The translations under genes and the position numbers were made by a program. From Cristatella mucedo (Eukaryota; Bryozoa; Phylactolaemata; Cristatellidae), in the NCBI GenBank assembly GCA_009760855.2, contig WPIO01000006.1, forward strand, positions 11,047,001 through 11,111,000: DNA of 64,000 bases, given 5' to 3'. Positions 10,756-22,779 of the stretch are shown one piece after another; the stretch's first letter is position 1, and each line of letters opens with the position of its first letter. The notes under the pieces were generated by a model, which saw only the letters and a program-made list of their open reading frames with translations, did no database searches and was not told where the DNA came from.

Positions 10756-13700
10756 CACGCAAGCTCAGTGTCTCGGCAGGTGGCAAACGGCTAAAGCCAG
10801 CTATAGGCAACCTAGGCTAGGTAATACTTTAAGAACTTTTATAATAATTTTTAATCAACCAAGTTTTAATAATTTAATCAATAATGTAATGATAATTTTT
10901 AATAATTGCAATAATTTTTAATTCAATTTAAAATTTCAACTAGCATACTACGTTTTTCATCTGCACATACCTATGCACATATGCCAATTTCATAGGCTCT
11001 CTTCCAACTGGTCAGAGCCAACTCGGGGAATCAGGCATGTGTTCGTTTACTGGATATACAGGTGTGTCCAAAAATGCTCGCAGTCAAAATAATAGAGGTT
11101 GTCTAGCCTATGACGATGAAAAACCACGGAAAATGCCAACTTAGCTTTAGAAGGTGGCCTTGAGTTTGTAAGTGTATGGGTGTATGACCTAGCTGGTGAG
11201 TCTGCCCTACTGGTGGTAATCTTACAGTTCTTTCTTGAGGCAGCAAAATCTGTAGAGAGGAAATGAGAAATATTTCAAAATATTCAGTTTTCATCATGCT
11301 GTATATCATTTCGTATTTTGCATTATCATTACATTATATGGGGCTGCCGATTGCATTTGCATACGTTTGGGCTCTCTTCCAAATAGTCAGTGCTAGCTAT
11401 CGAATCAGCAAAGAGACTTTATTAATGGCATGAACCTGCACACGGGTGTACATTCAAATCAATATAGGCTGATAAGACATAGAGCAACCCGTTACCGATT
11501 TGTAGATTTTTTTAAATCCACTGTTTCTAGAAAAGCTAACCGAAGAGAATGACATGCTTCGCAATGCATGAGCAGGAAGGGAATGCCATTTTCGAAAATA
11601 CTGACGTCTTGTATAGGTCATTTACAAGTCCAAGCATTTAAAGTTTTGCAAGGAGACATGCCTTGTCAGCTGCAATGCTGTCTGGCAGTAGCAGAAGCAA
11701 GCGAGTACTCAGTCCATCTCACTGCTCGAGATGTCTGCCCAAGCCTGAATCCTGCTTCGACAACAGCTAGGCCCTTCGGTGTGATATAAACGCAACGTTT
11801 ATGTACTAATTTGTCTGGTATACATGATCACGCACAGAGAAGGTTTGACAGCATGCCTGTATCGAAACTTTTGCAGCTACTGTACACTCGTCAGCCCGGC
11901 TCCCTGAGCCGCTAGCCACAGGTCACATGGCAAGAGTTGAACATTTCCTGATCGTCCCTTGGCAAGGCTTGGGCTACTGACACACAGGGGGAGTGCATAT
12001 GACTGAACATGTGCTGTGCATGTCCACTGAATCCGTGACTGAGCAGACTTGCTTGCAGCCTGCCTAGCTACCTGCTGTTCTCACAGAGCACCTTTTACTG
12101 AGTAAGAGAGCCAAAACGAGAACTTAGCTTCAGTCGGACTTGAGCCACCGGAGGCAGACACTAAGCAGTGATATTGCAGTGACCTCTACTTTATTCCCCC
12201 CCCCAGCAGGCTCCTCCGCTGGTATCATGTCTACGCTGAGCATCAGCTATGCTTGCTCGAGCATTTAAAGCATTTGCTTCTATGAGTGCTTATCGGCTTT
12301 GCCATAGCAATGTGTTAAGTAAGGAACACGTGCACTGCTAAAACTCTTCTGCAATTCCATGCATTACACATGTCTTACTTTAAATATTAAAGCAAAACAC
12401 TTCGTCAAACATTTGCAATATAAAAAAAACATCTGAGCACTCACTAGCCGGCAGAGAAAAAGCAGGATTGAACCACAGCCAAACAGATCAGCCTAGCGAT
12501 GATACACAAATCAATCAACTTTACGACTTCCTCCACCGGATCGAGGGCGGCACGGTAAAGTAAGCCCAAGCAAGTGAAGTAAGTCCAGTTTCTTTTGCAG
12601 AGAAAATTGGGAAGCCGCTTCGCACCTCGGAGAGGTTCGGGACAGTGGCTGAGTGAGTAGTTCACATTACATTACACATTACAGCAGAAGCTCACATTAC
12701 AGAGCAGGCTGTCCCAAGCCCACACGATGAGGTGCATACTTGTATGCCGACTTTTGTTATTTTATGTCAAGCCGGTTGAACCTCAACCTTGGCCTCGGTT
12801 GGCCAATCCATGGGGGCACTATTCGCTCCCTCTAGCAAGGTGAGAGCTGCAGCACGGAAGTGGTGGGGGTGGCTGCGGCACTATCACAGCCCGCTTCCGT
12901 GTGCCCATGCTGAGATGCAATCCTAGTAACCTAAGGATGCATTCGTCCATGCCCATAAAGATGGTAGGTTTTGCCTATCGGATCTTACACTAGAGAGGCC
13001 AGCAAGCATCTTAGGGCTAAACAAGGTTTTACTAGCCACTACTGCAGCCACAGGCTTGTGCAACACATAACACACCATGCAGCAAGTCCTTAATCATCAC
13101 TTGCCTTGGTCAAAAACATAGCCGAGTTCCTTTAAACTTTGAGGTGGAGGTTCAGCACTACAGAATAGAAGCTGCAGACAACGGGAGAGGCCATTCCAGA
13201 ATAAAATCCAACATTGCCGGATGCGACTGCAGAAGCTCCTGCGCACTCGATGATCGGCCATTGTCAAGAGGAGAAACTACAATTGATTAACAATCTGTGA
13301 CATGGGATGCACAAGAAAGTAAATCATCAGCATACACCACAAATGCGCCTGCTCGGGCCAGAATAATGCCATACATAGTGCAGTTACCAAGGCTCTTTAC
13401 AGATCAATGAGCAGCAGTGTACTTAAATATCTAAGCATAAATGCATGTAAAAGCCGATTTCCATGCGACTCAAGCTGATCCGAGTTTTAACACAAATTAA
13501 TGGGAGTTGCTATTGTATTTGAGATACGTATTACCGGACATTCTGTTCTATATGGCTTCTTTGTTTACAGCTTGCACGGTAAGCCTTGCTATTGGGGCTT
13601 ATCTGGATCCAAACAATGCAGCCATAAAGAGCAGCAGGCTTGAGAATATGAATCACCTGCCAAAGCTACTTAACAACCCTGCACAACTGCTGTCATACAC

Positions 13701-14384
13701 CGGCCGATGCACTCTATAATTGGGGGTTTCCACTAAATGCATAGTTATGTACACTATTATAGATGTACATACCAGATGCAGATCTAGATTTACGAACTGC
13801 AGTTATAGATTTATGCAGATATTTCTTTTTACCGTGCACACACACACACACATCCGTGAATATCTGATATTTGTTACATATTTAAACGTCCAGATAATTT
13901 TCCTCTGGTCCTGCTATAAATCTTCTGTTAGCTCATTGCTGTAATAACTTGATATTACTGTTGACATGATCTTGTAACAAAATGCAGCTGCACCTCACGA
14001 AAAATGCCAGTGGCTAGCTACGGAATGAGTGTACAGCAGAGCCTGTTTCATGTACCACTTCTACTGTTACCCACGGGTTCAAATACCAGGTTCATTAAGC
14101 AGCCAAAACCAATGACCCATTAGTACAAATTCGGCACACTGCAGGCATCGGCAAGTTGATAGCTTAACAAATGCGTGAGGTAGGAATGGTGCATGCCCCA
14201 ACGTTGGAGTGGCCCAGTCCTCAGTACCACCGCGATTGAGGCTACCAACCACGACAAGACACAAAACCCAAACTAACAAACCACGAGCAACAGGATAATT
14301 ATTTGCTGCTTTCTGGGACCTCAGCTTTTTGCTGTATAAAAGTGGGCAAAAGAAACAGACTTGGGACCCTCTTTGAGCCAATAA
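10756..14384. other. long unassigned stretch
   Basis: I see no coding exon or repeat family I can support. AT-rich low-complexity sequence lies at 10,830-10,930. A short ACATT/CATTAC run at 12,663-12,690 may be a LINE-B tail remnant. A (CA)7 tract is near 13,837. Single open frames of about 70-105 codons, such as 14,079-14,396 on minus, have no family resemblance. Confidence 0.35.
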
Positions 14385-14460
14385 AAATAAGAACAATAAA
14401 AGATTTGTACTACATCCCCTTAGAGAACTAAATATCTCTTTCTAGGCACTTAAACTTAAA
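14385..14460 (-). mobile_element. LINE 3'-tail fragment
   Basis: On plus it reads AATAAGAACAATAAAAG, then TTAGAGAACTAAATATCTCT and TTCTAGGCACTT, which is the reversed conserved end of the LINE-A/C group. Confidence 0.6.
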
Positions 14461-14611
14461 AACATGTTGAAATTGATGCCATTGCCAAGCTGCATGTAAA
14501 AAAGAAGACATCGCTCATAATTCTGCAGGCCAGCAATTGTTGTGTGCATTCAGTGCTTAAGTGACTGCTGACCAAACAGTTTTTCCCAAGGTTTGAGACA
14601 GCACATAATAT

Positions 14612-14755
14612 ACTATGCTAGATCATCAAGACCTAGGTCGTGGGTTCGAATTCTGCAGTGAGCGATCCTTTATTTTCTACTGCAAGCGATCAGGATAACC
14701 GGTAAGGCTCTTCTGATGCTATAGAAATGAGGCTGTTAAATCAGCCTATACAAAT
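14612..14755 (+). mobile_element. SINE-1 copy
   Basis: A head fragment GACCTAGGTCGTGGGTTCGA (a good B box, GGTTCGAATTC) is followed by GTGAGCGATCCTTTATT, GCTCTTCTGATGCTATAGAA and GAGGCTGTTAAATCAGCC. SAT163 DNA begins shortly after it, as at locus 1, where the two are also neighbours. Confidence 0.75.
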
Positions 14756-14789
14756 TATGCACTTAAATAAGCTAATATTGCATCAGTGC

Positions 14790-15320
14790 AATCGCATGAA
14801 TGGTTGGTACACCCAAAACACTGCTTCAATAATAAGAAATCATAACCACAGTCCATATAGCAAGAACACGAATGCACAATCGCATACCATTTTTTGGGCA
14901 AATCTGGAGTGCTGCTTACTATAATTTGTAATCAAAGCCGCAGTTGTGAGCAGCTTTCTGTAGAAATGACAGCTGCATCGCAATTGCCATTTGGGCAGGG
15001 GGCCATCGGAGGCCACAGAATCAGAATTCATGCGGGAAATTCCATGAAATTTGGTAGTTAAACTTGGGATACTGTTCTCTTTAATTTGGAATAAAAAATG
15101 CAGCTTCGCAAAGAATTTTGTGGCAATGGCAGCTGTTCGAATGAGTAAAGAGAATGAATAGCCCAGGCTATTGAGGCCATAGCACGAGAATGTGTAAACG
15201 CAATTTCATGACATTTGGAGGGTAAACTCTTAAAACCAATCTGAATAAGTCTGAATCAAAACCCCAGTTTTCTGACCTGTATTGTGGAAATGACAGCCAC
15301 ATCGATGTGTATTGCAGTTA
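14790..15320 (+). repeat. SAT163 tandem array, locus 2 (3-4 units)
   Basis: Anchors TGTAGAAATGACAGCTGCAT (near 14,959), TGTGGCAATGGCAGCTGTTC (near 15,120) and TTGTGGAAATGACAGCC (near 15,283) are about 161-163 bp apart. GGCCATCGGAGGCCA, CATGAAATTTGG and GTAATCAAA match landmarks of locus 1. A more decayed unit may precede them. Confidence 0.7.
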
Positions 15321-15874
15321 TTCGAGAGACCAGCAGAATTGAGCCTTCCTTAAATAAACCAGCATTAGCTTTGTAAGGCTTATTTATCAGAAGCAAAGCC
15401 TGCAGTGTTACATATTTGCACTTACAAACCGCACCTAATTACAAGAGGCTTTATCCCTGTTCCCAAGAAAAGTTGCTCTTTTTTTGTTCCTGTGTGCTTT
15501 ACATAATTTAAGTGTGCACGATTAAGTGCATGCTGTTAGCTAGAGGCCTGACTAACCGGTGTCCGAGAATGTTTTGTAAAGCCTCAGTATCGATACCATG
15601 CATGTCATTAGTCATTGGTGTTTGATTTGCTAGCAGTAAACTGTAAGGCTCCCGAGTAGAGATTTTGCCTTTTCATGCCTCATCCCGGTGAAATATGAAG
15701 AATATCAAGATGGTCGGCAAAATACATGAAAAATATGACACCCTTTGCGGTCAGCACCACCAGGTGTGATCTGACAGTCAATGACTCTTATATTGAACAC
15801 TTCAAACCGAGAAAGTAAGTCACAGGCTGGTTTTAGCAAATCACTCCAAAAGAGTCAGCATTGCACTGTACTAC
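15321..15874. other. unassigned sequence
   Basis: Nothing recognisable between the SAT163 array and the LINE-C fragment. Confidence 0.35.
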
Positions 15875-16278
15875 TTCCCCCAGGCAAAGAATCATAAAAC
15901 CTGCTGTTCTGACTCGAATCGTTTGCATATACCTCGTACAAACCCCCAAAAACCGTTGGAGACCATCCCTTCAGTTCCTATGCTCCCAAAGCCTGGAACT
16001 CACTACCAACGCCCGGCACAACACCCCTGACATGATAATATTTTAAAAGAAGCTTAAACGCACCTCTTTATTACAGAATTTGGTACATCTTTGTAATTCG
16101 TCCTTCGTGTGCATGTACCGGCTTACCTGCTTGTGTCTACTGCTTGGTGTGCCTGCTGCTTGTGGATGTGTTACCACCAAATATTTGGTAATGCTTTATA
16201 TGCAGCATCTATAAAGTGCCTAGAGAGAGACATTCAGTTCTCTGAGGGTGCTATACAAATTTATTATTATTATTATTA
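15875..16278 (+). mobile_element. LINE-C 3' fragment
   Basis: C-terminal coding remnants (TGCTCCCAAAGCCTGGAACT) are followed by a 3' region distinct from LINE-A: TACCACCAAATATTTGGTAA, TGCAGCATCTATAAAGTGCC, GACATTCAGTTCTCTGAGGG and (ATT)n. The same end occurs reversed at 53,075-53,190, supporting a separate subfamily. Confidence 0.7.
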
Positions 16279-16375
16279 CTTGGGTGTATACCGACCGTAT
16301 CAGGAATGTAGACTTAGGTGAAGTCCCTCTGCCAGTTTTGCTCGATCTTTCGGCAGAATTGTGTACAATGTAGCG

Positions 16376-16638
16376 CCTTTTATCTTGCCACGACATCACT
16401 GGCACTACACCACAATGGTTTAGGTCCTACCTCAGTAGGGGACTTCTGCTCACTACCACAACTGCTCTCCTGACTGTGCTATGCTGCCCACTTTCTCTTT
16501 GTTGCATGAAATGAAGCATGCTGGCTACCAAATGCCGCTTAGGCTGTGAGTGCACAATGCAAAACTCTCCTGCATAGCATCCACACTGTCTTCGTGGCTC
16601 TATGGAGTTGCATATGGAAATACATTATATTATATTAA
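16376..16638 (+). mobile_element. LINE-B fragment with internal deletion
   Basis: A short reverse transcriptase piece (a QWF-like motif, then a loop read as YLSRG) jumps to the LINE-B 3' region: CTGCCCACTTTCTCTTTGTT, CCGCTTAGGCTGTGAGTGCA and an (ATATT)-type tail. Confidence 0.7.
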
Positions 16639-17195
16639 ATGACGATACAACCAACTTACTAATTACGAGAAAACCTAGTGCGACTCAGAAATCTGAGAGC
16701 TTAACGCACAAAATTGGCTCTGCCAGCATATTTCCGTAGTATCTGCAAGGAATTTAGGTTCCAAAGTGACCTTTCAGTAGATGATCACATCAGCTCCACA
16801 GTCAAGTCTGCCTCCATTCAGTTACGTAATAGTGCAAAAATTCGAGCTTGCTTAGATAAGGATACTACATTCAAGTTCGTCCCTGCATTTGTGACATCCC
16901 ATCTCGTCTTCTGTAATTCACAAGTTTCAGGTCTACCTGTCTATACAATTAAATGCTTATAGTTGGTGCAAAACTCCTAGGTAGGTTCCTCAGAGCTTTT
17001 GCTGAGTTATTGCGATTTGACTCTGTGTGCTAATGTGGGGTGACCCTGTGCATGCTATCACTAACCTTATACTACATGTTGACACTACACAAGTTACTAC
17101 TACCCTTGTGGTCCCGCTACCCTTATATCATAAGTAAAGAGCACAGAAAGAGATTAGGCACTAGAAAAATGTATTCTTATTATTACTTGGAGCTA
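16639..17195 (+). mobile_element. decayed LINE-A fragment
   Basis: It starts in the DDKT-like block (AAATGACGATACAACCAACT), continues through a GSASIS-like block and a DHISSTVKSASIQLRN block, and ends with a degraded LINE-A 3' end near 17,180. Confidence 0.7.
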
Positions 17196-17246
17196 TTATT
17201 ACTAATTAGTTATTATTAGTTATTATTACAATTATTACTATTATTA

Positions 17247-17404
17247 CAGTCTACTCTGCTGATAAGAATCCATAGGCATTCTTATATGTGGAGTATTCCT
17301 ATATGCAGAGTGAGACTAATATTGTTTAAAATCTGAGATGAAGAACTGCTATTCTTATAAGTGGGTATTCCTATATTCGATATTCTTATACTCAAAGTCG
17401 ACTG
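17247..17404 (+). mobile_element. MITE, pogo/Tc1-mariner type, 158 bp
   Basis: The ends are inverted: CAGTCTACTCTGCTGATAAG at the left, and the reverse complement of the right end starts CAGTCGACTTTGAGTATAAG. Each is flanked by TA (17,245-17,246 and 17,405-17,406), the Tc1/mariner target duplication. CAGT...ACTG ends are typical of pogo/Tigger elements. The inside repeats ATTCTTATA-type motifs and has no coding capacity, so it is non-autonomous. Confidence 0.75.
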
Positions 17405-17571
17405 TATCATCATTAATAGCAAGTTTGTCCATTGGTGGAGTTTTCTCTTTCTACTTTTTTCCCCAGAAATACAGCAGTGTAAGGTTCTCAAGTTGAGACT
17501 GCATCTTCCGTCTATGCGGATCACCTCGATTTTAGATTGTCCTAGCAGAAATCCTCTCATACTTGTAAATA

Positions 17572-17700
17572 TAAGTATACTTTATTTGCATAGTGCCCTA
17601 AGAGAACGTAATCTCTGTTCAGGTGCTTTACATATGCCTCGGGGCTCAAGCCTGCGACTTCAGTCATCAAAGACATTCACCTTGACCTCGTTCGTTAAAG
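17572..17700 (-). mobile_element. SINE-2 copy, reverse
   Basis: Plus strand: ATAGTGCCCTAAGAGAACGT, AATCTCTGTTCAGGTGCTTT, ACATATGCCTCGGGGCTCAA, then a decayed head ending near TTCGTTAAAG. This is the reverse of a tRNA-like head joined to a LINE-like tail. Confidence 0.6.
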
Positions 17701-17927
17701 ACGAGCACATTAACTATTTTAGGCCCAAACTACAGTGGCTCAAAATAGCATCCATATCCTACAGGTCTCCAGAGAGATAAGGACCTAAGCACAGCCGACT
17801 ACACTAAAAATTTGCGCTCTGAAAGCATGCACCATGACACACATAGAAGCGATTAAGGTGAAGCCAGGCTCTGAAAGTCATCCAACACGCAAGGACGCAC
17901 ACCATTGTGCAGTACCGATTGGTCACT

Positions 17928-19145
17928 GTAATAATAACAATACATTTGCATCGCCATCAGAGAACTTAATCTCTTTCTAAGCACTTTACATATGCTCTAA
18001 AGGAAGCATGGTCAAATATTTAGTAGCTGCATGAACAATGTCAATAAACATAATATGGTTAGAAGTGACATGCATAGTGTCAACATGTAAATATGGTTAG
18101 CAATAGCAAGCTCAGTGTCAGCACCCATAAGCACATAAAGGACGAACCACAAGAACCCACTAAAGGCTGCTAAGAGCAGGAGGGTCTTCAGTTCTTTTTA
18201 AATGTCATGAAGTCAGGGGATCACCTCAGTCAGGGGATGACATCAGTAAGAAAGGAGTTCCCGGTTTTGGCAACTTACCAACTAAAGACAAGGTCTCCGA
18301 ACGATTTGAGGTTCGTACAAGGTGTAGCTAAAAGATTTGAGTCAGAAAAGCAGGTGCTACGACGCTTAGCCTGGCAGGGGAGTAGATCTGATAGGTAGGC
18401 TGGAACCAGAGAATGAAGGGACCTAAGAGTGAGCGACAGAACCTTGAAGTTGATACTCTGCTTGATTAGAAGCTACTGTAGGTCGGTGATAAGCGGTGTG
18501 ATGTGGCAACTGCAACGCTCACGACCGACAAGCCTAGCTGCAGAGTTTTGCAACAAATGTAAGTGCCAGACTGCACAGGCCGTAGACCAGCAAGCAGTGA
18601 GTTACAGAAGTCGAGAAGGGATGTCGCAAATGCATGAACCGAATTTTAGTAATGTTACGTAGCTAAAAGGAGGCAGAGCTGACTGTGGAGCTGATGTGGT
18701 GGTCTAGTGTAAGGTCACTTTGAAACAGGATACCGATATTTCGTGCAGATGCTACAGGAGATATGCTGGCAGAGCCGATTTTGAGGATTAAGCTTTCAAA
18801 TGTCCGAGTAACTTGGTTTGCCAATAATTAGTACGTTGGTTTTATCGTCATTTAATTTGTAAAAGTTTGCTACCATCTATGTGCGGATGTCAGCAATACA
18901 TTCAGCAATGGAGTTAAGAGAATTCGACGTGCTGGAGAGTTGGGAGGGATCAAAGCAAAGGTACAACTGAGTGTCATCTACGAAGAAGTGAAAACCTAGA
19001 CTGTGTTTGGCGATTACATCGGCAATAGGAAGAGTATAAAGTGTGAAACAAAGCGGACCAAGCACAGAGCCCTGAGGTACCCGTACTTTAGTTGTTCCTC
19101 GGATTATCTATGTCTGTTCACATCAATACTCTGGTGACTCACACT
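17928..19145 (-). mobile_element. LINE-A copy with mutated reverse transcriptase motif
   Basis: Read on minus, it begins in the GSVLGP-like block, has [20 protein letters not shown] and [16 protein letters not shown] (catalytic YADD replaced by FVDD), then the C-terminal region and the LINE-A 3' end. The tail (AATAATAACAAT on plus) lies at about 17,930. It is 5'-truncated and carries frameshifts. Confidence 0.85.
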
Positions 19146-20514
19146 GAGGCAGGTCTTCTTCTGCTGGCCATGGCTTTGCGGAAATTTCCGAATGAAATAC
19201 AGTTTTTTATAAAGCTGTATATATATTACAGCGACCCTAGTGCGAAACGAAATAGGGGCAGTGGCGTAACGAAGATACTTATTTCCTGCACGGAGGTCCC
19301 ACTCACGATACCTTTCCTCAAGCCAAAACTTCCCGACGCCGCTCTTCAGCCAGACAGATTAACGCACAACCGGATGGAGTATATTGCTATGCAGTGTACG
19401 ATATTGGATTCCGATGACGACTCTGTTAGCAGGGGTAGCGCAGAGCTCGGTTTCACTTAAGGGGTCTGGAAGCTTAGAGGGTGGGGCGAAGCGAAACCAA
19501 CGATTCTGAGACTACTGGATCAACGCAGAATGATAAGAGAGCCAAAGGTTGCTTATTAATTATATAATATAAATTTATACAGCCATTTGGATGCTCAAAT
19601 CTTCACAAACCCTTAAATAAGGTGTCTCCAACTTCAAGGTTACGGGTCGGGGAGTTCGCGCGGGAAGGCCGAGTACACCATTGCAATTTGCAGGGCAATT
19701 CCAGTTTGAAAACGATATTTACCGGTGTCAGAAATGTAAAAACTAAAGCTACTTACGTAAAACCGCAGAGTACACACGATTTTCTTTTGGATCTTCACCG
19801 TGAGAGCAACCACGCGCTACCGAGGCTTTACACCTCTACTACAGTCAGGACGATTATACTTCCGGTATTTGCATCTGGCTTCCGTCGGCTGGTGGGTTGG
19901 ACGAACCTGCTAAAATGGCGTGCCGTGCCCGTAGCAGACCAGACCGCTTGCTGTGGGCAATGTGCACACAGCAAGGAATCTGCAGCCTCCTGTATGTAAG
20001 CTTTTAAAACACGTTTATGGAACGCTTACACGTTGATGCATACTATTCAGTCGGTTTTAGAGATTAAGAATCCTTTCAAGAGGAAGATGTATGTTGGCTT
20101 CGTCATTGAAAATATATACGAAATGTTTATGCAAAATATAGTGTGCGAAAAGAAAGAGAGCACGAGAGAGAGAAAGGCAACCGGGATGAGGCTGAATACA
20201 GTAAATGTCAGGGTATTGTTTAGTTGATTGTTGTTATTGTATCGCTGATTTTTGCCGTCTTCTTCTAGCCTGGTCGGATGTCGAGCAATCGATTGATGTT
20301 CAAACCGAAATAAGTCCCCAAGTGCTTTAATTTCACAGGCCTCATCGAAGCCGTACCTTCAAAGCAGTACTATTAGCATATTATGGTGGGGTAACGTTAG
20401 CTACAGTTTTCCCTGCTCGATCTACCCTGCCCCCGATTTATCCCGCTTCTCGCAACGTGGCATTCGCAGGGTCATCACGAGACGAATGACCGTCTGATTA
20501 TCGGAATTTCAGAT
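19146..20514. other. unassigned sequence with one open frame
   Basis: A plus-strand frame at 19,622-19,999 (125 codons) is open but has no recognised domain, signal peptide or clear splice context. Sequence around 20,140-20,180 is GA-rich. I do not call a gene. Confidence 0.3.
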
Positions 20515-20905
20515 GAGTGGGGAGTTATGCCCCCAATGTTATGAAATTTATTGCCTTCCACGCACATTTATTGATCATTCTGATGGACAGTTGGAACGAT
20601 CGGCATGCAAGTTGGCACAGGAAACAGGGTAACATTAGTTTTTTATGTAACCATAGCTGTCATGTTGACCGTCTGATTACCTGTACGAGTTCATGCCTCG
20701 GTTTTCACCAAATGTGGCCATCTTTTAAGATCAACAAATTTAATATTATGCAAAATACCGATATGCCAAACTCCTCAAAAATTGCAGGGCATTTAGCCCA
20801 ATATGATGTGAGTCTAAAAGGTAACACAAAATTAATTGACAGGTCAAACGGTAAATACATCAACAATATCAAGTTCAAGGACATAAGACCGTGTACTTGC
20901 CCGAC
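20515..20905 (+). repeat. dispersed repeat F, copy 1
   Basis: Shared with 39,446-39,860: GGAGTTATGCCCC, ATCGGCATGCAAGTTGGCAC, TTTTATGTAACCATAGCTG, GTTGACCGTCTGATTACCTG, an AAAATTCAAC/TTTAATATTA block, and ATCAAGTTCAAGGACAT. The order is conserved over about 380 bp with much substitution. No coding or terminal features identify the class. Confidence 0.6.
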
Positions 20906-21289
20906 TCGAAACCAAGACGAGCAGCCTAACTTATAGCGCCAACAGAGTCTCCTAGCTGAAAAGCCGACCAATCAAAGCCCCAGAGCGTGTCATAACACCG
21001 TGCGACCATACAACAACAACTGAGGTTAGTTGGCTCGAGTTACACAGAGGCGTACAGAGTGAGTCCCGGAACATGGGATGCACATGCGTTGTAACAGCGG
21101 CTCCATCCACTTCTACACACATGACGCCGTGAGTCTACATATGGAATGCACGGACAAACCCGTCATAGCGAACATTACTTAGCCGAAAATTCTTTCCAAA
21201 TATTTATTTGCGTATCTTCCGTTTCTTTTTTCTTCTCATACTCGCCCACAATGATGACGGCAGCGGTGAACTTAATTTCTGCAGAATTT

Positions 21290-21735
21290 GGCTAGTAAGT
21301 TCCCGTGGAATCCCTCTTTCTTAACCAGCCTCCCGAATTAGAACAGTGGGCTATGGGTGGGACTAAGTCTGTCATAAACGTCTCCAGTTTCGATGGTGTA
21401 AATGCCCGAGCTAGGAGGAACTTGTATGATGACCCTTTGCAAATCACCGCTAACCATGTTAGTCTTGTTGTTTATGAGCATTCTATCAATAATAATTAGA
21501 TTGTGCTTCCTTTGTAGCACATTTTAAGTGCATAGAAAGAGATTGAGTACTTTGGGGGCGCTATAATTAATGTATTATTATCATTGTTAATAGAATAAAG
21601 TCTGCGTCCGAAAGGAACAAAGTCGACAACATCAACTCAGTTTAAGGCAGCCTCACGTAGGATTAAAAGGGGGGATATTTTGCTGTTGGCACAGTGCTAG
21701 TCGCCAAAATTCAACATATTAGTCAGCGACAGTAT
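21290..21735 (+). repeat. dispersed repeat E, copy 1 (split by LINE-A)
   Basis: The left half, AGCCTCCCGAATTAGAACAG to CGAGCTAGGAGG (to about 21,420), and the right half, AGTCTGCGTCC to CCAAAATTCAACAT (about 21,597-21,735), together match the continuous copy at 24,597-24,815. The LINE-A fragment between them is a later insertion. Confidence 0.6.
21426..21592 (+). mobile_element. LINE-A 3' fragment nested in repeat E
   Basis: TGCTTCCTTTGTAGCACATT, TTAAGTGCATAGAAAGAGAT, TTGGGGGCGCTAT and an ATT-rich tail mark the LINE-A end. It starts near CTAACCATGTTAGTCTTGTT. Confidence 0.7.
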
Positions 21736-21779
21736 GCACCCTAGTAAGTTTCATAAGCCAAAGCTACTAATACTTGATT

Positions 21780-22320
21780 TGTCGAGCTGGGCCAAGCCCC
21801 CCCGAAAGACAGGTCAAGGCGCGAGGTCAGCGCTTGACCCGGGCTTTTCGGCGGAATTTCGCACTGAGTTCGTACGCGAATCCCGACGCTCGCAGCTCAG
21901 TTGTTCAGCCACTCCTTACCCCTTACGGCGAATGCCGCTTTTCTTGGGATAGCCACTTTTGTGTCACGACTACAGAAGCCCTTGGGCCAACATACACGTT
22001 TGCGAACGCTTGCTTTGGTTGCGATCTCGAGCCCGACATAGTGTTCTACGGTCTTCCCTATAGTATTGTTCAGCTCCCCCTCGTGTGTGCAGCGCTGGCG
22101 TATGCACTTTAAAGTGTTGTAAAATGGGACTTTGACCCTCCCGACGCTAAATGCCAGACTAGGCCTCGTGGCTAGGTGCTGCGGTGGGCGTCAGCAACCG
22201 CACAGCAACTGACAGCCTGAGCCTGAGGCTCTCGAAGCCTTTGGACAATGCCAGGACGGGACAACTAGGATGCACTCCGCCCGTTTGGCCAGCTACTGTT
22301 GTTGATCGGCAGTGGCCCCC
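21780..22320 (+). repeat. possible solo-LTR-like repeat, copy 1
   Basis: GGGCCAAGCCCCCCC, GCGAGGTCAGCGCTTGACCC, TTTTCGGCGG, GTTCAGCTCCCCCTCGTGTG and ACTTTAAAGTGTTGT follow each other in the same order as related motifs at 34,235-34,530. The GC-rich part followed by a TATA-like/AAAGTGTTGT segment is LTR-like. No target duplication was established. Confidence 0.35.
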
Positions 22321-22364
22321 CTCCCGCTCCGACGTGCCGAAGTACCATAAATAAATAGTAATGT

Positions 22365-22535
22365 ATACTAGCTGGTTTAGCAGCCTCTTTTATATAGCGG
22401 CAGAAGAGTCTTGACGGATATCCCCCACCACTTGTAGCTGCAATAAGGGATCGCCCACCGCAGGATTCGAACCTGCAACCACGGGAATAAGGTCGTGCAG
22501 AGTAACCCCATTACCTAGTGTGCCATAACGGCTCA
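22365..22535 (-). mobile_element. SINE-1 copy, reverse
   Basis: GCTGGTTTAGCAGCCTCTTT, TATAGCGGCAGAAGAGTC, TGCAATAAGGGATCGCCCAC, CGCAGGATTCGAACCTGCAA (reversed B box) and CCATTACCTAGTGTGCCATA (reversed A box). This is one of the best preserved heads. Confidence 0.8.
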
Positions 22536-22779
22536 CTATAGACATGGTATGTCAGGTAGGCCGCTATGGCACACAGGTGCTTTGACACACACGCACACGC
22601 TCTCTGGAGCTACTGCCTGACGCTCTGTTTCACTCATTCAAGCTGAATACTTGTGAATGTGCATTTCTTAGCGGTATTTTTCCTTAGGAACATGACACTA
22701 GGATCCAGCATAACTGTGTAGAAGAGTTCAAATGGAAGTAGGCTACATACCCCATCTAGTCTCAGTTACAAAACCTGTT

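Noticed and set aside
12663-12690. ACATT-rich run as a separate microsatellite locus
   Set aside because: Too short and imperfect; it may only be a LINE-B tail remnant.
19622-19999. 125-codon plus-strand open frame
   Set aside because: No recognisable domain, poor start context and no splice or regulatory context; left as unassigned.
22365-22535. Functional tRNA gene in the reversed SINE-1 head
   Set aside because: A and B boxes are present, but the sequence continues into the shared SINE body, and no complete acceptor-stem pairing was seen.
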